Assembly (NCBI GenBank): GCA_036675815.1
Contig: JAKFEE010000036.1
Coordinates: 62,001-126,000 of the forward strand
DNA: 64,000 nucleotides
Source of the DNA: JAKFEE01 sp036675815
GTDB taxonomy: Bacteria; Pseudomonadota; Alphaproteobacteria; Rhodospirillales; Magnetospirillaceae
Direction of reading: 5' to 3'
Positions 50,405-59,982 of the stretch are shown one piece after another. The position numbers and the translations under genes were made by a program. The notes below the pieces were generated by a model that searched no databases, had not been told where the DNA came from, and was given only the letters and a program-made list of their open reading frames with translations. Position 1 is the stretch's first letter. Each line of letters starts with the position of its first letter.

Positions 50405-50608
50405 ATGCAAGCGGAAGTGGCCCTCTACACCCTGGCCCATCGTGGCCGAAAGGTTCGCATCGTCTGTAACGGGTGCGCCGCCACCTATCAGGAGCCCAGC
50501 GATTACCTGGTCGACCACTTCGGGCCCCTGTTCCCCGTCGGCCGCATCTGCAAGGGCGTGCGGTGCCGCAAATGCGGCAGCGGCGACCTGACGGCAAGCC
50601 CGGTTTAG
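50405..50608 (+). CDS. Small zinc-ribbon protein
   Basis: 67-aa protein with cysteine pairs CNGC (residues 21, 24) and CRKC (54, 57), plus Cys49, able to form a zinc knuckle; VRIVCNGCAATYQEP and ICKGVRCRKCGSGD are the relevant parts. No known enzyme domain. Its stop overlaps the end of the convergent pmbA-like gene by four bases, a compact arrangement typical of real genes. Function unknown; similar small ribbons bind nucleic acid or proteins. Confidence 0.75.
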   Translation: MQAEVALYTLAHRGRKVRIVCNGCAATYQEPSDYLVDHFGPLFPVGRICKGVRCRKCGSGDLTASPV

Positions 50609-51945
50609 GTGCCGGCAACGGTCATGCCGTCGACACGTACCGTCGGCGAATCGATGCCATAGCGAAACACCAGATCATTGGCCGGCGTCAGGTGCCGGAA
50701 CATGTCCTTCAGATTGCCGGCGATGGTGATCTCGCTCACCGGATAAGCGATCTTGCCGCCCTCGATCCAGAAGCCGGCGGCACCGCGGCTGTAGTCACCG
50801 GTAACGCCATTGACGCCCTGGCCGAACAGATCGGTCACGTACAGGCCTTCGGCGACGTCGTCCATCAATTCCGCGGCGGTGACCGGCCCCGGCTCGAGAT
50901 AGACGTTGCTGGCGCTGGGTGACGGTGGCGACGAGGTGCCACGCGAGGCATGGCCGGTCGACTGCAGCCCAAGCTGCCGGGCCGACCGCAGATCGAGCAG
51001 CCAAGTAGTCAGAATGCCGCCGTCCACGAGATCGCGGCGGGCATTGGCGACGCCCTCGCCGTCGCAGGGGCGGGAACGCAGGCCGCGTCGCCGGTGGGGA
51101 TCGTCGACGATGCGGATGGCGGGACCGAACACCTGTTTGCCCTGGCAGTCCCTCAGGAAGGTGGTGCCGCGCGCCACCGACGCGCCATTGATGGCCCCCG
51201 CCAAATGGCTCACCAGTTCGCGTGCCACCCGCGGATGGTAGACGATCGGCACCCGGCAGCTACGCATCTTGCGGGGCTTCAGGCGGGCGACGGTCCGCTC
51301 CCCGGCCGATTGGCCGACGTCCTCGGGGCTGCGCAGGTCGGCCATGTGCACACAGGCGGAATAATCGTAGTCGCGCTCCATGCCCGTCGCATGGTCGCCG
51401 GCCAGCACCGATGCCGAAATGGAGCTGGACGAGCGGGAATAGCTGTGAGCAAAGCCGTTGCTGCCGACGATGGCGATGCCCGAGCGGCTCCAATTGGCCT
51501 CGGCGCCCTCGGAATTGGTGACCCCGGGCACGGCGCGCGCCGCCTCTTCGGCCCGCCGCGCCATATCGACCAGTTGCTCGGCCGAGGGTTCGCTGGGGTC
51601 GCACAGGTCGAGGTCAGGCAATTCCTGAGCCAACTGGCCCGGCTCGGCCAGCCCGCAATAGGGGTCCTCGGGCACGATGTGCGCCATGGCGATGCCGCGT
51701 TCGATCAACTCGTTGAGCGCCTGCGGCGACCGATCCGACGACGACACCAGAGCCTGGCGCTTGCCGATGAACACGCGCAGGCCGATGTCGGCGGATTCCG
51801 ACCGCTCGAGCCGCTCGAGCGCCCCCAGGCGATAGGCCAGGGACATCGAGGCGGAATCGATGGCCACGGCGTCGGCGGCATCGGCGCCGGCATCGCAGGC
51901 CTTGGCGATCAGATCGGTCAGTAGATTCAGCGCGGCCTCGTCCAT
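50605..51945 (-). CDS. pmbA: TldE/PmbA metalloprotease-family protein
   Basis: 446 aa. PmbA (TldE) works with TldD as a heterodimeric protease, required for microcin processing and for degrading some peptides, in Escherichia coli. The gene shows the family opening (LTDLIAKACDAGADAADAVA), the conserved SSDRSPQALNELIERGIAMA region, RGTTFLRDCQGKQVFG, and the C-terminal FGQGVNGVTGDYSRGAAGFW plus YPVSEITIAGNLKDMF. TldE lacks the HExxH of its partner, as here. Start ATG 51945 fits the family. It is downstream of ubiD on the same strand with 28 bases between. TldD is not in the window. Confidence 0.93.
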   Translation of the reverse strand: MDEAALNLLTDLIAKACDAGADAADAVAIDSASMSLAYRLGALERLERSESADIGLRVFIGKRQALVSSSDRSPQALNELIERGIAMAHIVPEDPYCGLAEPGQLAQELPDLDLCDPSEPSAEQLVDMARRAEEAARAVPGVTNSEGAEANWSRSGIAIVGSNGFAHSYSRSSSSISASVLAGDHATGMERDYDYSACVHMADLRSPEDVGQSAGERTVARLKPRKMRSCRVPIVYHPRVARELVSHLAGAINGASVARGTTFLRDCQGKQVFGPAIRIVDDPHRRRGLRSRPCDGEGVANARRDLVDGGILTTWLLDLRSARQLGLQSTGHASRGTSSPPSPSASNVYLEPGPVTAAELMDDVAEGLYVTDLFGQGVNGVTGDYSRGAAGFWIEGGKIAYPVSEITIAGNLKDMFRHLTPANDLVFRYGIDSPTVRVDGMTVAGT

Positions 51946-51973
51946 TCGTGGATTCCCTTGCTCCGTCGCGTTG

Positions 51974-53488
51974 TCAGTCTTGTTTCCAGATGGGGCGGCC
52001 TGATCCGGGAAGCCCGTAGCTCGCCCATTTGCGCGTGACCTCATCGACGATCTCGCGCTCCATGCGGATCTTTTGCCCCCAGTCGCGCTTGGTTTCCGGC
52101 GGCCATTTGTTGGTGGCGTCGAGGCCGAGCTTGCCGCCGAGCCCCGAGTCCGGCGAGGCGAAATCGAGGTAATCGATGGGCGTGTTCTCCACCACCATGA
52201 TGTCGCGCGCCGGGTCCATGCGGGTGGAGATCGCCCACATGACGTCCTTCCAGTCGCGGGCATTGATGTCGTCATCGACGACGATGACGAACTTGGTATA
52301 GACGAACTGCCGCAGGAAGGACCACACCCCCATCATGATCCGTCGTGCATGGCCGGGATAGGCCTTGCGGATCGACACCACGGCGATGCGGTAGGAGCAG
52401 CCCTCGGGCGGCAGCCAGAAGTCGACGATTTCCGGGAACTGCTGCTGCAGCAGCGGAATGAACACCTCGTTCAGCGCCTCGCCGAGCACGCTAGGCTCAT
52501 CCGGGGGGCGGCCGGTGAAGGTGGACAGGTAGATCGGCTGCTTGCGCATGGTCATGGCCGAGACGGTGAACACCGGGAACGGCTCGACGGCGTTGTAATA
52601 GCCGGTGTGGTCGCCGTAGGGGCCCTCATCGCCGTAATCGGTGAGCGAGACATGGCCCTCCAGCACGATCTCGGCCTCGGCCGGCACCTTGAGCGGTACG
52701 GTCAGGCAGTCGGCCAACTCCACCTTGGCGCCGCGCAATAGGCCGGCGAACTGGTATTCCGACAGCGTGTCCGGCACCGGCGTCACCGCGGCCAGGATGG
52801 TGCCGGGATCGGCCCCGATCACCACCGCTGCCGGCAGCGGCTCGCGCTTTTCCGCCGCCCAGCGCGCATGGTGCTGGGCACCGCCGCGATGCTTGAGCCA
52901 GCGCATCAGCGTGGTGTTGCGCCCGGTCACCTGCATGCGGTAGATGCCCAGGTTGAACACGTCGCGCTTGTCGCCGCCGGGGCCGCGGGTCACCACCAGC
53001 GGCCAGGTGATCAGCGGCGCCGGCTCGCCCGGCCAGCAGGTCTGGATGGGCAGGCGCGCCAGGTCGACCTCGTTTCCGCGATGGACCACCTCCTGACAGG
53101 GGGCGCCGCCGACCGTCTTCGGCTTCATCGACATGACGGTCTTGAGCAGCGGCAGCATCTCCATGGCTTCGCGGAAGCCACCCGGCGGTTCCGGCTGCTT
53201 GAGGAAGGCCAGCGTCTCGCCGACCTCGCGCAACTGCTCCGGCGTTCGGTTCATACCCCAGGCGACGCGCTCGACCGTGCCGAACAGATTGACCAGCACC
53301 GGCATGTCATAGCGCCCGCCATCGGGGCGGACGACGTTCTCGAACAGCACCGCCGGCCCGCCTTCCGCCAGCAGTCGGGTCTGGATCTCGGTCATCTCCA
53401 GCACCGGCGACACCGGCGTCGCCACGCGCACCAGCCGCCCTTCGCGTTCCAGGCGCTGAATGAAGTCTCTGAGCGAGGTGTAGGTCAT
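51974..53488 (-). CDS. ubiD: UbiD, 3-polyprenyl-4-hydroxybenzoate decarboxylase
   Basis: 504-aa prenylated-FMN-dependent decarboxylase of ubiquinone biosynthesis. Family sequence: MTYTSLRDFIQRLEREGRLV, VVTRGPGGDKRDVFNLGIYRMQ with the cofactor loop, EIVLEGHVSLTDYGDEGPYGD with the catalytic Glu-Asp-Arg network region, and RMDPARDIMVVENTPIDYLDFAS at the C-terminus, all well conserved. Full length compared with bacterial relatives (about 490-500). The cofactor is made by UbiX, not seen here. It follows lpxK at a distance of 51 bases on the same strand and precedes pmbA. Confidence 0.96.
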   Translation of the reverse strand: MTYTSLRDFIQRLEREGRLVRVATPVSPVLEMTEIQTRLLAEGGPAVLFENVVRPDGGRYDMPVLVNLFGTVERVAWGMNRTPEQLREVGETLAFLKQPEPPGGFREAMEMLPLLKTVMSMKPKTVGGAPCQEVVHRGNEVDLARLPIQTCWPGEPAPLITWPLVVTRGPGGDKRDVFNLGIYRMQVTGRNTTLMRWLKHRGGAQHHARWAAEKREPLPAAVVIGADPGTILAAVTPVPDTLSEYQFAGLLRGAKVELADCLTVPLKVPAEAEIVLEGHVSLTDYGDEGPYGDHTGYYNAVEPFPVFTVSAMTMRKQPIYLSTFTGRPPDEPSVLGEALNEVFIPLLQQQFPEIVDFWLPPEGCSYRIAVVSIRKAYPGHARRIMMGVWSFLRQFVYTKFVIVVDDDINARDWKDVMWAISTRMDPARDIMVVENTPIDYLDFASPDSGLGGKLGLDATNKWPPETKRDWGQKIRMEREIVDEVTRKWASYGLPGSGRPIWKQD

Positions 53489-53539
53489 GGGCTTCGATCT
53501 CGGGGCGGGGGCTCATCGAACGGCGAATGCGCCGTCGCG

Positions 53540-54529
53540 TCAAGGCCCTGAGGCATCGTCGGCGGCGGCGAACAGCCCGGCGAGGTGGTGATCGAGCAGC
53601 GCTAGGTCGTCCCAGGCCAGGTCCACCGACAGTACGCGCACCTGATGACGGAGTTCCGCTGGCAGGCGGACGGCGTCTTTGGCGGTGGTGACCGGCAAGG
53701 CTGACAGTTCGCGCGCCTTGCGCAGGATCGGGGCGATGTCGCGGTGCGTGTAGGGGTGATGGTCGGGAAAGGCATACCGGGCGCGCACGAAGCCGCCAAC
53801 CGCCGTCAGGGTGTCGAAGAATTTCTCTGGGCGGCCGATGCCGGCGAAGGCCACGAGATCGCGGCCGCGCAGATAAGCGGCTTCCGGGCCGGGGACCAGT
53901 TGGGCCCGCAGCACCGGCAGCCCGCCGAGCAACGCACCGACATTCGTCCGGTCGTCGCCCAGGATGACCAGCACCGAGGCGCGCGCCAGCCCCTGTGCGA
54001 CCGGCTCACGCAAAGGCCCAGCCGGGATCACCCGGCCGTTGCCGATGCCATAGCTGCCGTCCACCACCACCAGCGACAGGTCCTTGATCAGGCTGGGGTT
54101 CTGATGGCCGTCATCCAGAACGATGAGCTTGGCGCCGGCCGAGATGGCGGCGCGAGCGCCAGCGGGGCGCTGGCGGGCAACCCAGGTGGGGACATCGGCT
54201 GCCAGCAGCAGGGGTTCATCGCCGACGTCATCGGCGGTGTGCTTGGCGCGGTCGACCCGCAGTGGCCCGGTTTCCTTGCCGCCATAGCCGCGGGTGACGA
54301 TGTGGGCGTCGATGCCATAGGCGCGCAGGCGTTGGGCCAGCGACAACGCCACCGGAGTCTTGCCGGCGCCGCCGGCGACGAGATTGCCGACGCAAATGAC
54401 CGGCACGTCCATGCGTCGCGGTCTGACCCAGGCTTGGCGCAGCCGCCCGCCCCACGCATAAACGGCGCCCAGCGGCGACAGTAGCGCCGCGGCGGCACCG
54501 CCCTTGCTCCAGAAATCAGGAGCCAGCAT
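53540..54529 (-). CDS. lpxK: Tetraacyldisaccharide 4'-kinase LpxK
   Basis: 329-aa inner-membrane kinase that phosphorylates the lipid A disaccharide 4' position. N-terminal membrane-associated start (FWSKGGAAAALLSPLGAVYAW), Walker A VGNLVAGGAGKTPVALSLA, RGYGGKETGP, and the conserved DDGHQNPSLIKDLSLVVVDG are all present, as is AYRLAFAGIGRPEKFF (here VAFAGIGRPEKFFDTL). Its start overlaps the end of the DUF374 gene by 14 bases. No kdtA (waaA) gene is present between these genes although many Alphaproteobacteria have it there. Confidence 0.96.
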   Translation of the reverse strand: MLAPDFWSKGGAAAALLSPLGAVYAWGGRLRQAWVRPRRMDVPVICVGNLVAGGAGKTPVALSLAQRLRAYGIDAHIVTRGYGGKETGPLRVDRAKHTADDVGDEPLLLAADVPTWVARQRPAGARAAISAGAKLIVLDDGHQNPSLIKDLSLVVVDGSYGIGNGRVIPAGPLREPVAQGLARASVLVILGDDRTNVGALLGGLPVLRAQLVPGPEAAYLRGRDLVAFAGIGRPEKFFDTLTAVGGFVRARYAFPDHHPYTHRDIAPILRKARELSALPVTTAKDAVRLPAELRHQVRVLSVDLAWDDLALLDHHLAGLFAAADDASGP

Positions 54530-55250
54530 GATTGGCGGCGGCGTCGAGATGTGGCCACGCCGCCGGTTCCAGCGCGGGATGGCCCATGCGCACGTCGGCG
54601 GCGGCGGTCAACGCGTTGAGGCGCTGCTCGACCTCCTCGCGCAGCGCCTCCAGGGCGGCATCGCTGGCGCCCTTGGGGACATCGATCGGGCGACCCCAGA
54701 CGAAGACGCCCCTGCTGAACGGCAGTGCCACGAGGAAGCGATCCCAACTGCCGAGCAGGGCACGGCGTTTGGCCGCGTAGGCGGCGGGGATGATGGGCAC
54801 GCCCGCCAGCCGGGCGACGTTGATGATCCCGGCCGACACGCGCTGGCGGGGGCCACGCGGGCCGTCGGGGGTGATGCCGATGCAGTCGCCGGCCTTCAAC
54901 GCCTTCAGCATGGCGCGCAGCGCCGCCGAGCCGCCCCGGCTCGACGAGCCGGCGATGGTCTCGATGCCGAAATGCGCCACCGTGCGGGCGATGAGCTGGC
55001 CATCGCGATGCTGCGAGATCAGCATGTGAATGCGCCGGTTCTCGTCCCAACTGTAGGGCATCATCAGCAGGCGGCCGTGCCAGAAGGCCAGAATGAAGGG
55101 CCGGCCCGCCTCCCAGTGCTGGCGGGGGATGTCGCCGCCGATCGTCTCCCAGCGGCTGGTCTTCCAGACGAAGCGGATATACGTGGCCGCCAACCAGCAG
55201 GCGACCCGGCGCACCCGCTCGTCCGCGGCGATGAGCTTGGCGAGCCTCAT
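54516..55250 (-). CDS. DUF374 lysophospholipid acyltransferase-family protein
   Basis: 244-aa protein of the DUF374/LPLAT family, linked to lipid A genes in Alphaproteobacteria. PFILAFWHGRLLMMPYSWDE carries the H-x3-(L) region and MLISQHRDGQLIARTVAHFG the second conserved block; IGITPDGPRGPRQRVSAG and IIPAAYAAKRRALLGSWDRF follow. It probably transfers an acyl chain to a lipid A or phospholipid precursor. Start ATG overlaps the msbA stop (ATGA). The N-terminus has one hydrophobic stretch. Confidence 0.9.
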   Translation of the reverse strand: MRLAKLIAADERVRRVACWLAATYIRFVWKTSRWETIGGDIPRQHWEAGRPFILAFWHGRLLMMPYSWDENRRIHMLISQHRDGQLIARTVAHFGIETIAGSSSRGGSAALRAMLKALKAGDCIGITPDGPRGPRQRVSAGIINVARLAGVPIIPAAYAAKRRALLGSWDRFLVALPFSRGVFVWGRPIDVPKGASDAALEALREEVEQRLNALTAAADVRMGHPALEPAAWPHLDAAANHAGS

Positions 55251-57091
55251 GGACTCGCCGCCACTGCGGCAATCGCCGGTTCGTTGAACTGCAGGGCATA
55301 TAGCCGTGCATAGAGGCCCTGCTGCGCCAGCAGCTCGGCATGCGGCCCGGCCTCGACGACGCGGCCCCCGTCCACGACACAGATGAGATGGGCATTGACG
55401 ATGGTCGACAGGCGATGGGCCACCACCACGGTGGTGCGCCCGCGCATCAGCCGTTCCAGGGCCGCCTGCACCAGTCGCTCGGACTCGGTGTCGAGGGCCG
55501 AAGTCGCCTCGTCGAGCAGCAGGATCGGCGCGTTCTTCAGCATGGCCCGCGCAATCGACAGCCGTTGGCGCTGGCCGCCCGACAGCTTGATGCCGTGCTC
55601 GCCGACGATGGTGTCATAGCCTTCAGGCAGGGCGGTGATGAAATCGTGGGCGGCAGCGTTGCGCGCCGCCTCCTCGATCTCGGCCTCGGTGGCGCCGAAG
55701 CGGCCATAGGCGATGTTGGCGCGCACCGTATCGTCGAACAGGGTGATCTCCTGGCTGACCAGGGCGATCTGGCCGCGCAGGCTGGTCAGGCGTACGTCGC
55801 GCACGTCGGCGCCGTCGATCAGGATGCGTCCGGCCGATACGTCGTAGAAGCGCGGGACGAGGTTGAGGATCGTCGATTTGCCGGCGCCCGAGGGGCCGAC
55901 CAGCGCCACCGTCTGGCCGCCCGGCACGACCAGGTCGACCCCGGTCAGCGCCATCTTCTCGCTGCCGTAGGAGAAGCGCACGCCCTCGAAGCGGATGCCG
56001 CCCCCGCTGACGGCGAGCTCGACGGCGCCGGGCCGATCCTCGATCGTCGGCGTCACGTCGAGGGCGGTGAACAGCCGTTGCGCGGCAGCCAGGCCCTCCT
56101 GCAGCGACGCGTTCATGGTCGCCAGCGACTTCAGCGGCTGCGAGGCCATCAGCAAGGCGGCGAGGAACGAGAAGAAGGCACCTGCCGTGGTGTCGCCGGC
56201 GATGACCCGATGCCCGCCATAGATGATGACGATGGTAATGGCGACCCCGGCCAGGGTCTCCATGGTCGGCGCCGACATGGCGCGCGTGCGGGCGGCCTTG
56301 CAGACGAGGCGCAGCAGGCCGGCGACGATGGTCGAGACCTTCTGCGCCTCATAGCCTTCCATGTTGTAGGTCTTGACCACGCGCACGCCCTGGAACGATT
56401 GCTCGAGCACGGTGGTCAGCTGGCCCATCTGGGCCTGGGTGTTGCCGGTGACCTTGCGCATGCGCCGGCCGAGGCGCACGACGGGCAGAATGGCCAGCGG
56501 AAAAAGGACGAACGAGGCAGCGGCCAGCATCCAGTCCTGGTAGAACATCACGCCAACCAGGAATACGACCGACAGCGCGTCCTTGCCGAGGCCGGTCAGG
56601 GAGTTCGAGACCGCGGCGCGCATCTGCTGAACGTCATTGGTTAGGCGCGAGATCAGATGCCCGGTGGAATTGGCATGGAAAAACGCCAGATCCATGCGCA
56701 TCAGGTGCCGGAACAGCCGATTCTGCATATCGGCGATGATGCGCTGGCCGGCGTCGGCCATCAGCGTCGCCTGGGCGTAACTGGCCAGGGACTTGACGGC
56801 GAAAGTGCCCAGCACCGCCAACCCGACCGGCCACAGCAGTTGACGGTTTTTCTCGAAGAACACCTTGTTGATCACGGGGTCGAGCAGCCATGCGCTGGCG
56901 GCGGTGGCGCCGGCGACGATGGCCATGCACAGCAGCGCCAGCCCAAGGCGGCCGACATAGGGGCGGACGCCTTCCCGGAACAGGCGGCGCACGAGGCCCC
57001 AGCTCGATTGATCGAGGGGAAGTCTGCTCAATTGACCCAAGTCCGATGGCTTGACGCCGGCGGGTATAGCATGCCCTTTGCCAAGGGCCAA
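55247..57091 (-). CDS. msbA: Lipid A/phospholipid flippase MsbA (ABC exporter)
   Basis: 614-aa fused ABC transporter: six membrane helices in the first 330 residues, including LALLCMAIVAGATAASAWLL, then the ATPase domain with Walker A LVGPSGAGKSTILNLVPRF, Q-loop, signature KLSGGQRQRLSIARAML and Walker B ILLLDEATSALDTESE plus the H-loop VVAHRLSTI. Flips core-lipid A across the inner membrane. The neighbours, DUF374 acyltransferase and lpxK, fix the function. The best start in frame is a TTG at 57091; no ATG occurs before residue 56, so the exact start is uncertain. Confidence 0.94.
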   Translation of the reverse strand: MALGKGHAIPAGVKPSDLGQLSRLPLDQSSWGLVRRLFREGVRPYVGRLGLALLCMAIVAGATAASAWLLDPVINKVFFEKNRQLLWPVGLAVLGTFAVKSLASYAQATLMADAGQRIIADMQNRLFRHLMRMDLAFFHANSTGHLISRLTNDVQQMRAAVSNSLTGLGKDALSVVFLVGVMFYQDWMLAAASFVLFPLAILPVVRLGRRMRKVTGNTQAQMGQLTTVLEQSFQGVRVVKTYNMEGYEAQKVSTIVAGLLRLVCKAARTRAMSAPTMETLAGVAITIVIIYGGHRVIAGDTTAGAFFSFLAALLMASQPLKSLATMNASLQEGLAAAQRLFTALDVTPTIEDRPGAVELAVSGGGIRFEGVRFSYGSEKMALTGVDLVVPGGQTVALVGPSGAGKSTILNLVPRFYDVSAGRILIDGADVRDVRLTSLRGQIALVSQEITLFDDTVRANIAYGRFGATEAEIEEAARNAAAHDFITALPEGYDTIVGEHGIKLSGGQRQRLSIARAMLKNAPILLLDEATSALDTESERLVQAALERLMRGRTTVVVAHRLSTIVNAHLICVVDGGRVVEAGPHAELLAQQGLYARLYALQFNEPAIAAVAASP

Positions 57092-57122
57092 CGCGCGCAG
57101 TAGCGATTGGCCCCTGGCCTAT

Positions 57123-58442
57123 TCAGTTCACCGTTAATCCCGCCGGATTGCCAACCACGACCCAACTCAGCTGCGCGGGGTCCAGCAGGCGTTGGGCCAC
57201 ACGTTTGACGTCGTCCAGCGTCACCCGTTCGATCAGGCCGTTGCGGCGATCGAGATAATCGATCCCCAGCTCGTCGAGCTGGATGGAGACCAGAATGCCG
57301 GCGATGGCGTTGGTGCTGGTCAACTGCAAGGGGAAGGACCCGGTGAGGTAAGTCTTTGCGTTGTTCAACTCTTCGTTCGTCGGCCCGTCCTCGCGCAAGC
57401 GTCGCCACTCCTCTCGGATTACCTCGATGGACTGCGCCACGCGATCGTTCTGGGTGGCGACGCCACCGGCCATGAGCGCCCCATAGTCCAGCGGCTGCAG
57501 ATAGGTGCTGACCGAATAGGCGAGGCCGCGCTTCTCGCGCACCTGCTCCATCAGCCGTGAGTTGAAGCCGCCACCGCCCAGGATGTAGTTCATGATATAG
57601 GCAGCATACCAATCGGGATCCTTGCGGGCGATGCCCGCCTTGCCGAACACCACGACGCTTTGCGGGATGTCGCGATGTTCGACCAGCAGCGTGCCCGCCG
57701 CCGCGGGGGTGGTCGACGCCACCGCCAGCGGTGCCGCCTTCTCGGGAAGCTGGCCGAATGCCTTGTCGAGCAGCGGCTTCAGGTGTTCGGCGGTGATGTC
57801 GCCGCTGACGCCGATGATCAGATTGTCGCGGGCAAAGCGCCCTTCGATGAAACCGTGCAGATCCTTGCGGTCGATGGACCGCACCGATTCCGGCGTCCCG
57901 CTGACCGCGGTGCCGTAGGGGTGCGCGGGAAAGGCCGTGGCCATCCATTTGCGTCCCGCCACGTTGTTGGGATCCTGTAACTCACGCGCCAGGCCCGCCA
58001 GGATCTGGGCGCGAATGCGCTCGATGGGTTCGCTGTCGAGGCGTGGTTGCGTCAATGCCAGTCGCAGCATGTCGAAGGCGAAGTCGCGATTTTCACCAAG
58101 CGTGCGCAGGTTGCCGGAGAAGGTGTCGCGATTGGCGTCGAAGCTGAGGCGGATGGCCTTGTCCTCGAGGGCCTTCTGAAACTCGTACGAGCGCATGTCC
58201 CCGGCGCCTTCGTCCAGCAGCCCCGAGACCATGTTGGCGGTGCCGGCTTTGTTCTGGGGATCGGCAATGGCGCCGCCGCGGAAGGCAAAGCTGGTTGAGA
58301 TGATCGGGTTGGTATGATCCTCGACCAACCAGGCGACGATGCCCTTGTCGCTGACCACACGCTGCACTTCGACGGCGCCGGCCGGAGTGACCGTGATGGC
58401 CAGCAGCAGGGCGGCCATGCCCATCATCTTCACGATGTTCAT
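57123..58442 (-). CDS. M16-family peptidase homologue, zinc motif absent (subunit 2)
   Basis: 439-aa exported protein of the insulinase/pitrilysin family. Signal peptide MNIVKMMGMAALLLAITVTPAGA. The first M16 fold has HTNPIISTSFAFRGGAIADPQ and, where active members have HxxEH, only GTANMVSGLLDEGA, so it lacks zinc ligands. Second-half markers are NYILGGGGFNSRLMEQVREKRGLAYSVST (as LGGGGFNSRLMEQVREK) and RNGLIERVTLDDVKRVAQRLL. It is the non-catalytic partner of the protein upstream, as in the heterodimeric PqqG/F-like or mitochondrial processing peptidase types. Start ATG 58442 overlaps its partner's stop (ATGA). Confidence 0.93.
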   Translation of the reverse strand: MNIVKMMGMAALLLAITVTPAGAVEVQRVVSDKGIVAWLVEDHTNPIISTSFAFRGGAIADPQNKAGTANMVSGLLDEGAGDMRSYEFQKALEDKAIRLSFDANRDTFSGNLRTLGENRDFAFDMLRLALTQPRLDSEPIERIRAQILAGLARELQDPNNVAGRKWMATAFPAHPYGTAVSGTPESVRSIDRKDLHGFIEGRFARDNLIIGVSGDITAEHLKPLLDKAFGQLPEKAAPLAVASTTPAAAGTLLVEHRDIPQSVVVFGKAGIARKDPDWYAAYIMNYILGGGGFNSRLMEQVREKRGLAYSVSTYLQPLDYGALMAGGVATQNDRVAQSIEVIREEWRRLREDGPTNEELNNAKTYLTGSFPLQLTSTNAIAGILVSIQLDELGIDYLDRRNGLIERVTLDDVKRVAQRLLDPAQLSWVVVGNPAGLTVN

Positions 58443-59842
58443 TGCAGCGCCTCCACCTCTCGTGCCCGATTTGCGGATTCCTGCGGCGGCGTCGCCACCT
58501 TCTCGGTCTTGCCCGGCAGTAAGACGCTGGTGACCGACTGGTCGGCCTTGAGCACCATGCGCGCCGCTTCGCGCACCTGATCGATGGTGACGGCGGCGAT
58601 GCGCTCGGGCCAACGCTCGACGTCCTCGATGCTCTGGCCGGTGGTGAGTGCCACGCCGAAGGCGTAGGCGCCGGCCTGCAGCGAATCGCGTGCATAGGCC
58701 ACGTTGGCGCGCAAACGCTCCTTCGCCCGCTCAATCTCGCCGCCGTCGACGTCGCCGGTGGCGATCTGGTCGAGTTCGGCAATCATCGCCTGCTCGAGGG
58801 TGTCCATCGCTACTCCCGGCCGGGGTGAGGCATAGACGCCGAAGCTGGACAGGTCGAGGGCGCTGGGATCGTAGAAGGTCCCGGCGGCGGTGGCCAACTC
58901 CTTCTCAACCACCAGCTTGCGGTAGAGCCGGCTGGTGGTGCTGCCGCCAATCACCTCGGACAGGACTTCGAGGGGATAGGCGTATTTCGTGTCGCCGGAG
59001 CTGTAGCTGGGCGCCAGGAACCGGCGGCCCCAACTTGGCTGGCGGACGTCGGGATGGCGCAACTCCACACGCCGTGCCGTCAGGGGGTACGGCTCTTGCG
59101 GGCGTAGGCGCCTGGGCACGTCGCGCGGGGGCAGGCTGCCGTAATATTTCTCGGCCAAGGGCTTCAACTCTTTGGCGGTGATGTCGCCGGCGACGATGAG
59201 GATCGCGTTGTTGGGGGCGTAGTATTTCTTATAGAAGTCGATGGCGTCCTCGGTGTCGAGCTTGGCAATCTCCACCGCCCAGCCGATGATCGGGTTGCGG
59301 TACGGATGGTTGAGGTAGAGCGCGGCCTCCGATCGCTCACTCAACAGCGCCGCCGGGTCGTTGTCGGTGCGCGACCGGCGCTCCTCGAGGACGACGTCGC
59401 GCTCGGTGTGCACATCCTTGGGGTCGAGGCGCAGATTGGCAATGCGATCGGCCTCCATCCGCATCACCAGTTCCAGGTGTTCCTTGGCGACGTTCTGGAA
59501 ATAGGCGGTGTAGTCGGAGCTGGTGAAGGCGTTGTCGCGACCGCCGTGACGGGCGATGATCTTGGAGAATTCGCCCGGCGGCACCGCCTCGGTGCCCTTG
59601 AACATCAAATGTTCGAGCAGATGGGCGATGCCGCTCTTGCCGGCAGGTTCGTCGGCGGCGCCCACGCGATACCAGACCATATGGCTGACGACCGGGATGC
59701 GGTGGTTGGGGATCACCACCACTTGCATGCCATTCGGCAGGACGAAGGACTCGGGGTTGAAAATCTGAGCCGCTGCGGGCGTCGCCAGGAGCAGCGGGAT
59801 CGCGATCAGTGCCGCCGCCAGCCGGCGCGGAGTGAACTTCAT
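58439..59842 (-). CDS. M16-family zinc metallopeptidase (catalytic subunit 1)
   Basis: About 467 aa, exported (signal FTPRRLAAALIAIPLLLATPAAA). The HxxEH motif is at GIAHLLEHLMFKGTEAVPPGE, and the downstream Glu in VVLEERRSRTDND completes the zinc site. The substrate-binding end has IIGGSTTSRLYRKLVVEKELA and ERLRANVAYARDSLQAG. Probably degrades or processes periplasmic peptides together with the inactive partner. There are several possible starts close together (59857, 59848, 59845, 59842); GGAG at about 59850 best fits 59842. Confidence 0.93.
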   Translation of the reverse strand: MKFTPRRLAAALIAIPLLLATPAAAQIFNPESFVLPNGMQVVVIPNHRIPVVSHMVWYRVGAADEPAGKSGIAHLLEHLMFKGTEAVPPGEFSKIIARHGGRDNAFTSSDYTAYFQNVAKEHLELVMRMEADRIANLRLDPKDVHTERDVVLEERRSRTDNDPAALLSERSEAALYLNHPYRNPIIGWAVEIAKLDTEDAIDFYKKYYAPNNAILIVAGDITAKELKPLAEKYYGSLPPRDVPRRLRPQEPYPLTARRVELRHPDVRQPSWGRRFLAPSYSSGDTKYAYPLEVLSEVIGGSTTSRLYRKLVVEKELATAAGTFYDPSALDLSSFGVYASPRPGVAMDTLEQAMIAELDQIATGDVDGGEIERAKERLRANVAYARDSLQAGAYAFGVALTTGQSIEDVERWPERIAAVTIDQVREAARMVLKADQSVTSVLLPGKTEKVATPPQESANRAREVEALQ

Positions 59843-59982
59843 CATCATCTCCAGCATGTCGTCGCCGTAGAACCGACGATTTGAGCAGGCAAATGCCGGG
59901 CGCCGCAAGCCCGACTTCGGCTGCGGCGCCGCATGAGGTGCCGAAAATGTGATGAAAAGGCGAAGGAGCTGGGGCGCTCGTC

